Positions 35,573 through 44,629 of a stretch of 64,000 nucleotides of DNA are shown here, one piece after another. The first letter of the stretch is position 1. Every line of letters begins with the position of its first letter. This DNA comes from JBNJGB01 sp051747385 (GTDB lineage Bacteria > Myxococcota_A > UBA9042 > PHBI01 > JACKFB01): NCBI GenBank assembly GCA_051747385.1, contig JBNJGB010000030.1, forward strand, positions 19,023 to 83,022, written 5' to 3'. The notes beneath the pieces are model-generated. The model was not told the DNA's origin, ran no database searches, and saw nothing but the letters and a program-made list of their open reading frames with translations. Made by a program: the position numbers and the translations under genes.

Positions 35573-36523
35573 TCACGATCGCCCCCGTTCGTCGCCCAGG
35601 CACCTGACCAGCTCCAGCCTGCTGGTCACGCCGAGGCGCCGGTAGATCTCCTTCATGTGGGAGCGGATGGTCTCCACGCTCCGGCCCATGCTCCGGGCGA
35701 TCTCCGGCGTGGTGGCGCCGGCCGCCGCGTAGCGGGCCACCGTCCGCTGCGTGCTCGACAGCGCCGCGTCCGGACGCACTCGTGGCGGCGCGGCGACCTC
35801 GAGGAGCCCCAGGAACGCCGCCCGTCCGTTCCATTCCAGCTCTCGGAGCGCGATCCGTACGCCCTCGGTGACGTAGAGCTGCTCGCCCGGGACGGGCTCG
35901 CGGACGACGGACAGGACCCGGGCGACGGCCTCGCGGCGCGCCGGGGTCAGCCAGGGCCGTGCCACGGCGGAGGCGTACTCCACCTCGCCGCGCGGCGTCA
36001 GGATGACGGGCGCCTCGGCGCCGTCGAAGGGCCGCGGCTCCACGCGGAAGGCCTGGTCGACGGCGGCGGCCATCGCGGACACCGGGGGCGGCGCGCCGTT
36101 CAGCTCTCGTGCCGTGAATCGCTCCCGACCCGCGCGACGCGCCAGGAGGAGCCACCCGACCAGGTCGCGGCCGTGATACAGGAGCAGGTGCGCGACGTCG
36201 CTCGCGGCGTCGGCGACCGCGCCGACCGGAGGCAGGCACGGGCGTCCCGCCCGATCCCCCACGCAGCGCAGGCGCGAGAGGCTCCGGCACACCGCCGTGG
36301 GCGGGTTGTGCAGGTCGAGGCCGGGGATCGCGGCCAGGGGCCGATCGACCTCGCTCGAGAACCTGCTGCACAGGTCGGAGGCACCGGAGCCGTCCACGGC
36401 GGCGCAGTACAGATCATCGCCGACCTCCACCACGCGGAGGAGGGCCGCGGCGTCGGCGTCGGCCTGGGAACGAACGGTCTCCAGGACCCGGTGACGGATC
36501 CCGGCAGGCGTGGGTTGTCTCAT
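35573..36523 (-). CDS. LuxR-type HTH transcriptional regulator
   Basis: The 316-residue protein ends in a LuxR/FixJ HTH: STQRTVARYAAAGATTPEIARSMGRSVETIRSHMKEIYRRLGVTSRLELV spans about 255-305. The rest is a GAF-like sensory region (ADAAALLRVVEVGDDLYCAAVDG) and a PAS-like stretch (PVILTPRGEVEYASA). It is not a receiver protein because there is no acidic phosphorylation pocket. The start at 36523 follows GAGAGAAG and removes a 28-residue extension. A near-consensus -24/-12 promoter lies 50 bp upstream. Confidence 0.8.
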   Translation of the reverse strand: MRQPTPAGIRHRVLETVRSQADADAAALLRVVEVGDDLYCAAVDGSGASDLCSRFSSEVDRPLAAIPGLDLHNPPTAVCRSLSRLRCVGDRAGRPCLPPVGAVADAASDVAHLLLYHGRDLVGWLLLARRAGRERFTARELNGAPPPVSAMAAAVDQAFRVEPRPFDGAEAPVILTPRGEVEYASAVARPWLTPARREAVARVLSVVREPVPGEQLYVTEGVRIALRELEWNGRAAFLGLLEVAAPPRVRPDAALSSTQRTVARYAAAGATTPEIARSMGRSVETIRSHMKEIYRRLGVTSRLELVRCLGDERGRS

Positions 36524-36573
36524 GGGGGCTTCTCTCGGGGGCGTGTGTACGGGGGAATGCCCCCATTCGGGTG

Positions 36574-36589
36574 AGCACAGCCCGTGCCA
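36574..36589 (-). promoter_or_regulatory. Sigma-54 (-24/-12) promoter of the LuxR gene
   Basis: The minus strand reads TGGCACGGGCTGTGCT. It matches TGGCAC-N5-TTGCW at every conserved position except one T, and the GG and GC dinucleotides have the required spacing. Its -12 end is about 50 bp from the LuxR ATG. The neighbouring gene encodes an FHA-type sigma-54 activator. Confidence 0.55.
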
Positions 36590-36590
36590 A

Positions 36591-36719
36591 ACCGTCCAGC
36601 GCCACACAACACACTGGAATCACTACACCAGAAGCGGGTCCACCCCGCCCAGGCGCGCCCTCGCGAGAGCCCGGGAACGTCCACGTACCGTTCAACTCCG
36701 CCCAAGACCGTCCAGCGCC
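36591..36719 (-). repeat. Repeated 13-bp site upstream of the sigma-54 promoter
   Basis: GGCGCTGGACGGT occurs twice on the minus strand, at 36591-36603 (touching the -24 box) and 36707-36719, 116 bp apart. Such spacing would suit upstream activator sites, but the function is inferred. Confidence 0.45.
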
Positions 36720-36810
36720 GAACGGCCCCGGGCGACACCCCCGTGGTCGCTGCGTCACACCGCCCGGCGGCGCCCCTCGGGCGGGGGCGGCCGGCGGCGC
36801 GCCGAAGCGT

Positions 36811-37128
36811 TCAGTCCGGCTCGACCCGGAACACGGGGGGAGCGATGCGCTCCTGACGACACCTCGGGCACGACCCCGGAGTGGTGAGCCGCGCGCGCTC
36901 CCGAAACACGAAGCCGCACGCCAGGCACTCGGCCGGCTCCACGACGAGGCGCTCGCCCGTGTTCTTCAGGGACCGATCGAGGTGCTCCAGGTGCGAGGCG
37001 ACGTCCTTCTCCGGGATGCGCACCACCTGCGAGACGTCCAGGGCGCTCAGGGGCCCCTCCCCGCGCAGGCGATCCAGGATGGCCTGTCGCACCGTCCGCG
37101 TCCGCTCCCTCGGCCCATGCTCGCTCAT
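36811..37128 (-). CDS. HTH/zinc-ribbon predicted transcriptional regulator
   Basis: This 105-residue protein combines an N-terminal winged-HTH (RQAILDRLRGEGPLSALDVS, about 14-50) with a C-terminal zinc ribbon (CLACGF and CPRCRQ, four cysteines). This is the architecture of the COG3357-type predicted regulators. It ends just before the promoter region of the LuxR gene and starts 4 bp before the metallophosphoesterase gene end, so it is probably first in an operon with no other members on its downstream side. Targets unknown. Confidence 0.75.
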   Translation of the reverse strand: MSEHGPRERTRTVRQAILDRLRGEGPLSALDVSQVVRIPEKDVASHLEHLDRSLKNTGERLVVEPAECLACGFVFRERARLTTPGSCPRCRQERIAPPVFRVEPD

Positions 37129-37132
37129 GGCG

Positions 37133-38329
37133 TCAGCTCCCCACCAGCACGAGGCTGGTGATCTCGGCCGGGGCCCCGATGCGCATCGGCGGCCCCCAGT
37201 AGCCGGTGCCCCGGCTCACGTAGATCTGCGTCCCGTCGCCGTGCCGGTGGAGACCGGCGAGGTACGGCTGCACCAGGGCGGTCGCCGCGCCGAAAGGCCA
37301 GAGCTGTCCGCCGTGGGTGTGCCCGGAGAGCTGGAGCCCCACGCCATGCCCCTCCGCGGCGTAGATCTGCCTCGGTTGATGAGCCAGGAGGACGAGCTCA
37401 CGCTCGGGATCGCGGCCGTCGAGCGCCCCCTGCACGTCCGGCGCGTGGCCCACGCCGAAGCGGGCCGCCGTGTGGTCGTGCACACCCGCCAGGTCGAAGG
37501 AGGCCCCTCCCGGCCCGCGGTCGCCCAGGGCCAGGCGCTCGTTCTGGAGCACCCGGATGTCCAGCTTCTCGAGGAACTCCATCCAGTCGGGCGCCCCGGA
37601 GTAGTACTCGTGGTTGCCCGTGACGAAGAAGACCCCGTCTCGCGCCGCGAGGCGGCCGAGCTCTGCGACGTCGCGGCCCAGGTGGGCCACGGAGCCGTCC
37701 ACCAGGTCCCCGGTGATGCAGATGGCGTCGGGCTTCAGGGCGTTCGCGCGCTCGACCACCTCCCGGAGGAACCCCTTGTCCACCGTCGGGCCCACGTGGA
37801 TGTCCGAGAGCTGGACGAGGCGATACCCCTCCAGGGCGCGCGGCAGCCGCTCCAGGGCGACCTCCACCTCGGGCTCCGCGAAGTCGCCGCCCCGCGCGCC
37901 GTGGAAGCCGAGGAGGCCCAGGCCGCCGGATCCGAGCACCGCGCCCCCGGCGGACACCTGCGCGAGGAACTGGCGGCGGCCCGGATCGACCGGCGGAGCC
38001 ATGCCCTCGCCGGTGCACCGCAGGCGACGCCCGAGCCAGCGCACCAGCGCGGGAAGCTCCAGGATGCCCAGACCGAGCATCAGGTAGAACAGGAGCCCCA
38101 TCCAGGTGTAGCCGAGCAGGGGCAGCGGCCACGCGTCGTCCCGCGGGAGGAGACGCGGCAGCACGAACGACGCCGGGATCAGCAGCGCGAGCCCCACGAG
38201 GAGCCACGTCGCCGCGCGCCGGGTGTGGCCGTCGAGGCCGGTGTCCCGGACGAGGCGGCGGTAGAGGTAGACGTGCGTGCCCACGAGGAGGCCGCTCATC
38301 ACGACGAAGAAGACCAGGTAGCGGAGCAT
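37133..38329 (-). CDS. Membrane-anchored metallophosphoesterase, YkuE/YaeI-like
   Basis: The 398-residue protein has about four N-terminal membrane helices (5-105), a further hydrophobic segment (FLAQVSAGGAVLGSGGLGLL, resembling a Tat/anchor helix after RRQ) and a calcineurin-like catalytic domain. The domain carries LSDIHVGP, ICITGDLVDG, VTGNHEYY, LLAHQP and SGHTHGGQLWP, which are the five conserved metal-ligand blocks. Relatives cleave phosphodiester or UDP-linked lipids at the membrane. It is transcribed just ahead of the HTH/Zn-ribbon regulator. Confidence 0.88.
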   Translation of the reverse strand: MLRYLVFFVVMSGLLVGTHVYLYRRLVRDTGLDGHTRRAATWLLVGLALLIPASFVLPRLLPRDDAWPLPLLGYTWMGLLFYLMLGLGILELPALVRWLGRRLRCTGEGMAPPVDPGRRQFLAQVSAGGAVLGSGGLGLLGFHGARGGDFAEPEVEVALERLPRALEGYRLVQLSDIHVGPTVDKGFLREVVERANALKPDAICITGDLVDGSVAHLGRDVAELGRLAARDGVFFVTGNHEYYSGAPDWMEFLEKLDIRVLQNERLALGDRGPGGASFDLAGVHDHTAARFGVGHAPDVQGALDGRDPERELVLLAHQPRQIYAAEGHGVGLQLSGHTHGGQLWPFGAATALVQPYLAGLHRHGDGTQIYVSRGTGYWGPPMRIGAPAEITSLVLVGS

Positions 38330-38393
38330 GGCCGCAATCTAGACACCGGCGACCCGCCCGACAACCGCGGGGTCGCCGAAGCCGTGAAGGCGC

Positions 38394-39863
38394 CTACTCC
38401 TCGCGCTGATCCCCCGCTTCGGGGCGGAACTCGGGCCGGTCGTCGGGGCCGAGGGGGTGCTCGTCGAAGTCGGACGCGCGCCTGGCTTCGAGGCGGCGCG
38501 CGACCTCCTCCTCGGAGAGGATCTCGTCCTCGCTGCTCGCGACCACGCTGGCGACCATGCAGTCGCCGGTGACGTTGCAGCTCGTCCGACACATGTCGAG
38601 GAGGCGGTCGACGCCGAAGATGATGGCGATGCCCTCCTCCATCATGCTCGGCGACAGCCCCAGGGTCTGCAGCACGATGACCAGCATGATGATGCCGACG
38701 CCGGGGACGCCCGCGGTCCCGATGGAGGCCAGGGTCGCCGTCAGGACGATGGTGGCCTGCTGCGCCAGGTCCAGGTCCATGCCGTAGAGCTGCGTGATGA
38801 ACAGCGCGGCGACGCCCTGGTAGAGCGCCGTGCCGTCCATGTTGATGGTGGCCCCGAGCGGGACGGCGAAGCTCGTGACGTCCTCCGACACGCCGAGGCG
38901 CTCCTCGACGCACTCCATGGTCACCGGGAGGGTCGCGGACGAGCTGGAGCTCGAGAAGCCCAGGAGCTGCGCGGGAGCGATGGCGCGGAAGAAGCGCCGG
39001 TAGCCCACGCGCGTGGCCAGCTTGAGGATGGCCGGATAGACGCCGAACATCATCACGGCCAGGCCGCCGACGACCGTGCCGCTGTAGACCACGAGGCTCC
39101 CGAGCACGTCGAGGCCCAGGTCGGCCACCACCTTCACGAGGAGGGCGAAGACGGCGTACGGCGCCACGCGCATGATGACGTGGACGAGCTTGATGATGAC
39201 GTCGGTCAGGGCGTTGGCGAGCTGGATGACCGGCCTGCTCTTCCTCTCGGGGATGAGGGTGAGGCCGATCCCGATGGCCAGGGCGAAGAAGACGACCTGC
39301 AGCATGCTGCCGTCCGCCAGCGAGGCGAACGGGTTGGTGGGGACGATGTCGAGGGCGGTCTCCCAGGCGCTCGGGGCCTTGGCGGCCTCGATCTTCGCCG
39401 CCGCGTCTCCGCCGCCGGCGGCCGACAGCCCCTCGCGGACGTCGTCGGGGACGTACTTCCCCGGCTGCAGCAGCTTCGCGAGGAGGATGCCCACGCTGAT
39501 GGCCACGGCGGTCGTCACCAGGTAGATCCCGACCGTCTTGCCGCCGATGCGGCTCAGCTTCCGCAGATCGTTCAGGCTGGCGGCGCCCTCGATGAGCGAG
39601 AAGAGCACGATGGGCACGGCGATGAAGCGCAGCGCCCGGAGGAACAGGTCGCCCACGAAGGCGTTCAGGTTCACGACGAAGTCGACGGCCGTGCGATCGA
39701 AGCCGTCCGGGCCGACGAGCTCGTAGATGGACCCCTTGGCGAGGTTCAGCACGACGCCCGCCACGAGGCCGGCGCCGAGCCCGATCATGATCTGCCAGTG
39801 GACGGCGAGCGACTTCCTCGTCCCGCCGTCTCGGCCCCCGCTGTCGGCGTCGTTCCCAGCCAT
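38394..39863 (-). CDS. Dicarboxylate/amino-acid:cation symporter (SDF family)
   Basis: The 489-residue transporter has the GltP/DctA fold with eight helices and two re-entrant hairpins. Signatures are the serine-rich hairpin GFSSSSSSATLPVT, the NMDGTALYQGVAALF motif (Na+/substrate site) and the second hairpin GTAGVPGVGIIMLVIVL. It imports glutamate, aspartate or C4-dicarboxylates with Na+ or H+. The last 60 residues (SEEEVARRLEARRASDFDE...) form a charged cytoplasmic tail. It is a single gene with no obvious operon partner. Confidence 0.92.
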   Translation of the reverse strand: MAGNDADSGGRDGGTRKSLAVHWQIMIGLGAGLVAGVVLNLAKGSIYELVGPDGFDRTAVDFVVNLNAFVGDLFLRALRFIAVPIVLFSLIEGAASLNDLRKLSRIGGKTVGIYLVTTAVAISVGILLAKLLQPGKYVPDDVREGLSAAGGGDAAAKIEAAKAPSAWETALDIVPTNPFASLADGSMLQVVFFALAIGIGLTLIPERKSRPVIQLANALTDVIIKLVHVIMRVAPYAVFALLVKVVADLGLDVLGSLVVYSGTVVGGLAVMMFGVYPAILKLATRVGYRRFFRAIAPAQLLGFSSSSSSATLPVTMECVEERLGVSEDVTSFAVPLGATINMDGTALYQGVAALFITQLYGMDLDLAQQATIVLTATLASIGTAGVPGVGIIMLVIVLQTLGLSPSMMEEGIAIIFGVDRLLDMCRTSCNVTGDCMVASVVASSEDEILSEEEVARRLEARRASDFDEHPLGPDDRPEFRPEAGDQREE

Positions 39864-39932
39864 CGGGCGCCGAGCCTAGGCGAAGCCGCCCCGGGCCACA
39901 ACCCCGCGCTTCGAGCCGTGTTCTCCCGGGAG

Positions 39933-40631
39933 CTACCCCCGCCCCGATGCGTTGGAGCGACCCCAGACCGAGGCGTCCAGGTCCAGGTCGTCGAAGAACT
40001 CCACGAAGCGCTCGGGGCCGTGCCGGTCGATGTCGAAGACGAGGAGATCGCCGGGTCGGTCGCGGAAGTAGTCGCGCACGGCGTCGTGGTGCTCGCGCCA
40101 CTCCTCCGCCCAGCACTCGCCGAGCTCCTCCTCGGTCGCGTGGACCCGGTCGCCGTGGCGGCACGACCGGTAGCGCCCCTCGTTGAACCGGAGGCGGCTG
40201 GCGACCCAGTCGTCCACGTTCCGCGTGTTGAGGACGAAGCGGCTCCCCGGATACTGCCGGTCGAACGCCTCGTAGTACTTGAAGGCGTAGATGGGCGGCG
40301 GCCCCTCCGAGGGGTCGATGTGCCGACGCAGCTTCCGCAGCCAGCGCCGCGCGAACAGGCTCCCCACCGACGGACCGAGGTTGATCTTCTCCATGTCCGT
40401 GTAGACGTCGAAGCCGGGCACGTAGTGCAACAGCGGCCGTCCCTCCAGGCGCGCCAGCTCGATCCCGGCCGCGAGCTGGCCGCTCTCCCAGTGCGCGGCC
40501 CGCATCCCGTGCGCCTCGAAGAAGCGCTTCAGGGACACGGTCCCGCAGCGGTTGAACCCGATCTGGAAGATGCGGGGCCGGCGTGGATCGCGATCCATCA
40601 GGCGGGTGACGACGTCGGGCAGGAGTCCCAT
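39933..40631 (-). CDS. Sulfotransferase-family protein
   Basis: The 232-residue protein has a 5'-phosphosulfate-binding loop IFQIGFNRCGTVSLKRFFEA near the N-terminus and the 3'-phosphate-binding strand-turn FVLNTRNVDDWVASRLRF, as in PAPS-dependent sulfotransferases of the bacterial Sulfotransfer family. A histidine follows the loop (AAHWE). It would sulfate a carbohydrate, lipid or other acceptor. It is alone between the symporter and the leu operon end. Confidence 0.75.
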   Translation of the reverse strand: MGLLPDVVTRLMDRDPRRPRIFQIGFNRCGTVSLKRFFEAHGMRAAHWESGQLAAGIELARLEGRPLLHYVPGFDVYTDMEKINLGPSVGSLFARRWLRKLRRHIDPSEGPPPIYAFKYYEAFDRQYPGSRFVLNTRNVDDWVASRLRFNEGRYRSCRHGDRVHATEEELGECWAEEWREHHDAVRDYFRDRPGDLLVFDIDRHGPERFVEFFDDLDLDASVWGRSNASGRG

Positions 40632-40762
40632 GGCATCTCGCGTCGGCTGGTGCGTTCGGGTCCCGGCAGAACGCGTTCCTGCGCCGACCGGGCGCGGCGT
40701 ACCGTAGGGGGCCGCCCCGGCAACCTCAAGGAAGGACCGGCCCCCGGCCCGTCACCGGGGGT

Positions 40763-41377
40763 CTACCAGTGCGTGTAGGGCAGGCGCTCGGCGACCTGCT
40801 CGCGCTCCTCCGCGTGGGAGAGGAGCTCCGCGAGGGGGTCCCAGCGGCCGCTCACGAGAGCGTCGACCGCGCTGTCGGGGATGTCCCCCCGGAAGGTCCG
40901 GTCTCCGGCGGTGATCGTGCCGGTGCGGAGGTCGACGTGGACCTCCAGGGAAGGGTCCTCCTGGACGGCCGCGGCCAGGGCCTCGACGTCCTCGCGGGAG
41001 GCGGAGACGCAGGGCAGGCCCAGGGTCAGGGAGTTCCCGAAGAAGATCTCGGCGAACGACACCGCGATGACCGCGTCGAAGCCCGCGCGGACGATGGACT
41101 GCGGGGCGTGCTCGCGCGACGAGCCGCAGCCGAAGTTGCTCCCCGAGAGCATGATGGACGCGCCCTCGAAGCGCGGGTCGTTCAGCGGGTGCTCCTTCGG
41201 GCTGCCGTCGCCGGTGTAGCGCTCGTCCCAGAAGAGGCGCTCGCCGAGGCCGTCGAAGGTGATCACCCGCAGAAAGCGCGCCGGGGTGATGCGGTCGGTG
41301 TCGATGTCGTCGCCCAGGACCGGGACCGCCCGGCCGGAGACCTCGGTGATGGGGGGGCAATCGGTCGCGTCGCTCAT
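40763..41377 (-). CDS. leuD: 3-Isopropylmalate dehydratase small subunit
   Basis: The 204-residue swivel subunit has VPVLGDDIDTDRITPARFL at the N-terminus, GSNFGCGSSREHAP (substrate-recognition loop) and FAEIFFGNSLTLGLPC. With LeuC it isomerises 2-isopropylmalate to 3-isopropylmalate, and in the citramalate route the equivalent C5 acids. It is the last gene of the operon, starting 1 bp after leuC stops. The 131-bp gap downstream separates it from the sulfotransferase gene. Confidence 0.95.
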   Translation of the reverse strand: MSDATDCPPITEVSGRAVPVLGDDIDTDRITPARFLRVITFDGLGERLFWDERYTGDGSPKEHPLNDPRFEGASIMLSGSNFGCGSSREHAPQSIVRAGFDAVIAVSFAEIFFGNSLTLGLPCVSASREDVEALAAAVQEDPSLEVHVDLRTGTITAGDRTFRGDIPDSAVDALVSGRWDPLAELLSHAEEREQVAERLPYTHW

Positions 41378-41378
41378 C

Positions 41379-42803
41379 CTAGGCCGCCTCCTCGTCCGTG
41401 ATGCCGAAGACCTCGCGCGCGTCGGCCACCTGCCCGCGCACGGCGGCGGCGGCGACCATCACGGGGCTCATCAGGATGGTCCGGCCGGAGGGGCTGCCCT
41501 GCCGACCCTTGAAGTTCCGGTTCGACGACGAGGCGCAGAGCTGGCGCCCCTGGAGCTTGTCCGGGTTCATGGCCAGGCACATGGAGCAGCCCGGCTCCCG
41601 CCACTCGAAGCCCGCCTGCCGGAAGACCTCGTCGAGGCCCTCGGCCTCCGCCTGCTTCGCCACGATCTGGCTGCCCGGCACGACCAGCGCCTTCACCCGG
41701 GGGTGGACCGTGTGGCCCTTCACCCAGCGGGCGACCTCGCGGAGGTCCGACAGGCGGCTGTTCGTGCAGCTTCCCACGAAGGCGACGTCGACCGGAGCGC
41801 CCATCACCGGGGCGCCGTCCTCCAGGCCCATGAACTCGAGGGCCTCCCGGGCGGCGTCGCGGCTCTGCTCCGGGACGGCGTCGAGATCGGCCACCGCCTC
41901 GTCGATGCCCACGGCCTGGGCGGGGTTGAGGCCCCAGGTGACGGTCGGGGGGATGCGGGCGGCGTCGATCTCGACCACGTCGTCGTAGTCGGCGTCCGGG
42001 CCGCTCGCCAGGTCTCGCCACCAGGCCACCGCGCGGTCCCAGTCCTCGCCCTTCGGGGCGTTCGGCCGCCCCTCGAGATACTCGAATGTGGTCTCGTCCG
42101 GGTTGCAGTAGCCCACGCGGGCGCCGCCCTCGATGGCCATGTTGCACAGGGTCATGCGCTCCTCCATCGACATGGCGTCGACGGTGGAGCCCCCGAACTC
42201 GTAGGCGTGGCCCACGCCCCCGTGCACGCCGAGGGTGCGGATGACGTGCAGGATGACGTCCTTGGCGTACACGCCCGGCCCGAGCCGCCCGTCGATCTGC
42301 ACCCGGCGGACCTTCAGCGGGCTCATGGCGATGGTCTGGGTCGCCAGGACGTCCCGGACCTGGGTCGTGCCGATGCCGAAGGCGATGGCCCCGAACGCCC
42401 CGTGGGTCGAGGTGTGCGAGTCGCCGCAGCAGATGGTCGTGCCGGGCTGGGTGAGGCCCTGCTCGGGCCCGACCACGTGCACGATGCCCTGGCCGCCGCT
42501 GGCCGTGTCGAAGAACCGGATGCCGTACCGGTCCGTGTTCTCGTACAGGGCCTCGATCATCCGCTCCGCGAAGGTGTCCGCGAACGGGCGCGTCCGCGTG
42601 TCGGTGGGGATGATGTGGTCCACCGTGGCGAAGGTGCGATCGGGCCGGGCCACCTCCAGGCCACGCTCCTCCAGCATGGCGAAGGCCTGGGGGCTGGTCA
42701 CCTCGTGGATCAGGTGCAGCCCCACGAAGAGCTGCGTCCGCCCGTCCGCGAGCGTCGCGACGGTGTGGGCGTCCCACACCTTCTGGAACAGGTTCTTGCT
42801 CAT
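41379..42803 (-). CDS. leuC: 3-Isopropylmalate dehydratase large subunit
   Basis: The 474-residue aconitase-family subunit has VDHIIPTDTRTRPF, CCGDSHTSTHGAFGAIAFGI, the [4Fe-4S] cysteines in FVGSCTNSR and GCSMCLAMNPD, and SSSNRNFKGRQGSP near the end. The start ATG at 42801-42803 overlaps the malic enzyme stop (ATGA). It partners with LeuD directly downstream. The length is normal. Confidence 0.96.
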   Translation of the reverse strand: MSKNLFQKVWDAHTVATLADGRTQLFVGLHLIHEVTSPQAFAMLEERGLEVARPDRTFATVDHIIPTDTRTRPFADTFAERMIEALYENTDRYGIRFFDTASGGQGIVHVVGPEQGLTQPGTTICCGDSHTSTHGAFGAIAFGIGTTQVRDVLATQTIAMSPLKVRRVQIDGRLGPGVYAKDVILHVIRTLGVHGGVGHAYEFGGSTVDAMSMEERMTLCNMAIEGGARVGYCNPDETTFEYLEGRPNAPKGEDWDRAVAWWRDLASGPDADYDDVVEIDAARIPPTVTWGLNPAQAVGIDEAVADLDAVPEQSRDAAREALEFMGLEDGAPVMGAPVDVAFVGSCTNSRLSDLREVARWVKGHTVHPRVKALVVPGSQIVAKQAEAEGLDEVFRQAGFEWREPGCSMCLAMNPDKLQGRQLCASSSNRNFKGRQGSPSGRTILMSPVMVAAAAVRGQVADAREVFGITDEEAA

Positions 42804-44629
42804 CGGCTCCCTTCCTCCTCGTCCGCCTCCGGCTCGTGCTGCTCGAAGGCCGTCTCGCCCGGCACCACCGGGAGGTACTCGGGCTCCCAGAAGTGGTCCT
42901 CGACCCAGATGTCGATCTCCTCGTCGGACAGATCGCTCACCGTCGCGGTGCCGTCGGCGATGGCCTGGCGCACGACGGCGCTGGCCACGTGGCGGCTCAC
43001 GGTGCGGAGCTCGTCGACCGGCGGGTAGATGCGGCCCTCGGCCAGGTGGTGCTCCTCGGTATAGTCGGCCAGGGCGTAGGCCGCCTCGGCGACCATGGCG
43101 TCGCTGATGCGCGTGGCCCCGCTCAGGACCGTGCCCAGGCCCAGCCCCGGGAAGATGAAGGCGTTGTTGCCCTGCCCGACGGGGATCTGCCGGCCCTCCC
43201 AGGGCACGGGCGGGAACGGGCTGCCCGTCGCCACGATGGCGCGGCCGTCCGTCCACTCGATGATCTCGGCCGGGATGCCCTCGGCCAGCTTCGTCGGATT
43301 GGACAGGGGGAACACGATGGGCCGAGCCGTGTGGACCATCATGGACACCACGAGCCCGCGGTCGAAGGAACGCGGCTGGCCGCTCAGGCCGATGGCCGCG
43401 GTGATGCCCGCCTGCTTCACGACCTCCTTCAGCGCCGGCGCCTGGCCCTCGAAGCTCCAGCCCTCGACGACGTCCGCCGGCTGTGCGAACGGGCGCTTGT
43501 ACTCGTCCATGTTCCGGCCCTCCACCAGGAGGCCCCGGGAGTCCAGCACGAACACGCGCCTGAGCGCCTCCTCGTCGCTCAGGCCCTCACGGCGGAGCCC
43601 CAACAGGATGGCGCCGGCCACGCCGAGCCCCCCGGCGCCCGCGCCGTAGACGAGGAATCGCTGGTCCGAGAGCTTCTCGCCCTTCAGCTTGCAGGCCGAC
43701 AGCAGGCCGGCCAGGGCCACACCGCCGGTCCCCTGGACGTCGTCGTTGAAGGAGGCGATGCGATCCCGGTAGCGGTCGAGCACCTTGAAGGCCACGTCCT
43801 TGGCCAGGTCCTCCCACTGGATGACCGCCAGGGGCCACCGCTTCTTCACCTCGTCCACGAAGCAGTCCAGCAGCTTCAGGTACTCCTCGCCCCTCAGCCG
43901 CCGGGTCCGCGTTCCCAGGTAGAGCGGGTCCTCCAGGTGGGTGATGCGATCCGTGCCCACGTCCAGGGACACCGGCATGGTGTGGAAGGGGCTGACGCCC
44001 GCGACCGTGTACAGCGCGAGCTTGCCGATGGAGATGGCCAGCCCGCCGTAGCCCTGATCGCCGATGCCCAGGATGGCCGACGAGTCCGTGGCCACGATGA
44101 GCCGCACGTCGTGCATCGGATAGTCGCTGAGGACCTTGTCCATGTGGTCCACGTACGACGGGATCACCGACAGGCCGCGGGGGTTCTGGAAGAGGTGGCT
44201 GTAGGACTCCACCGCCTCGCCCACCGTCGGCGTGTAGATGATGGGCAGCATCTCCTCCAGGTGCTGGCTCACCAGGGCGTAGAAGAGGATCTCCTGCCGC
44301 TCCTGCAGGCCGCGCAGGAACTGGTACCGCTCGATGTTCGAGTGCTGGCGCCGATAGCCGGCGTAGGCCCGCTCGAGCTGCTGCTCCATGGTGCTCACGT
44401 AGGGCGGCAGGAGGCCCTCGAGGCCCAGGGCCTGCCGCTCCTCCTCGGTGAACGCGGTCCCCTTGTTCGTCAGGACGAAGCGCATGAGCGCGATGCTCCG
44501 GACGTAGGACTCCATGAAGTAGCTGCCGTCCTCGGCCAGCTTCACGTCGAACCAGTTGCAGATCGGCGGTCGGTCCCGCTGGGCCCGCTCGCGCAGGCGC
44601 CGCCTGATCAGCCGCTCGCGAGTGTTCAT
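42800..44629 (-). CDS. Malic enzyme (NAD(P)-dependent) inside the leu operon
   Basis: The 609-residue enzyme belongs to the large malic enzyme group: the tyrosine/lysine-containing YTPTVGEAVESYS, SIGKLALYTVAGV with the catalytic Lys, the metal site in QWEDLAKDVAF and SFNDDVQGTGGVALAG, the Rossmann motif VYGAGAGGLGVAGAIL, and PLSNPTKLAE. It decarboxylates malate to pyruvate with reduction of NAD(P). It overlaps leuB upstream and leuC downstream, both as ATGA, so it is translated with the leucine/isoleucine pathway. Pyruvate is the substrate of CimA and of acetolactate synthase, which gives a metabolic reason for the position. Confidence 0.92.
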   Translation of the reverse strand: MNTRERLIRRRLRERAQRDRPPICNWFDVKLAEDGSYFMESYVRSIALMRFVLTNKGTAFTEEERQALGLEGLLPPYVSTMEQQLERAYAGYRRQHSNIERYQFLRGLQERQEILFYALVSQHLEEMLPIIYTPTVGEAVESYSHLFQNPRGLSVIPSYVDHMDKVLSDYPMHDVRLIVATDSSAILGIGDQGYGGLAISIGKLALYTVAGVSPFHTMPVSLDVGTDRITHLEDPLYLGTRTRRLRGEEYLKLLDCFVDEVKKRWPLAVIQWEDLAKDVAFKVLDRYRDRIASFNDDVQGTGGVALAGLLSACKLKGEKLSDQRFLVYGAGAGGLGVAGAILLGLRREGLSDEEALRRVFVLDSRGLLVEGRNMDEYKRPFAQPADVVEGWSFEGQAPALKEVVKQAGITAAIGLSGQPRSFDRGLVVSMMVHTARPIVFPLSNPTKLAEGIPAEIIEWTDGRAIVATGSPFPPVPWEGRQIPVGQGNNAFIFPGLGLGTVLSGATRISDAMVAEAAYALADYTEEHHLAEGRIYPPVDELRTVSRHVASAVVRQAIADGTATVSDLSDEEIDIWVEDHFWEPEYLPVVPGETAFEQHEPEADEEEGSR

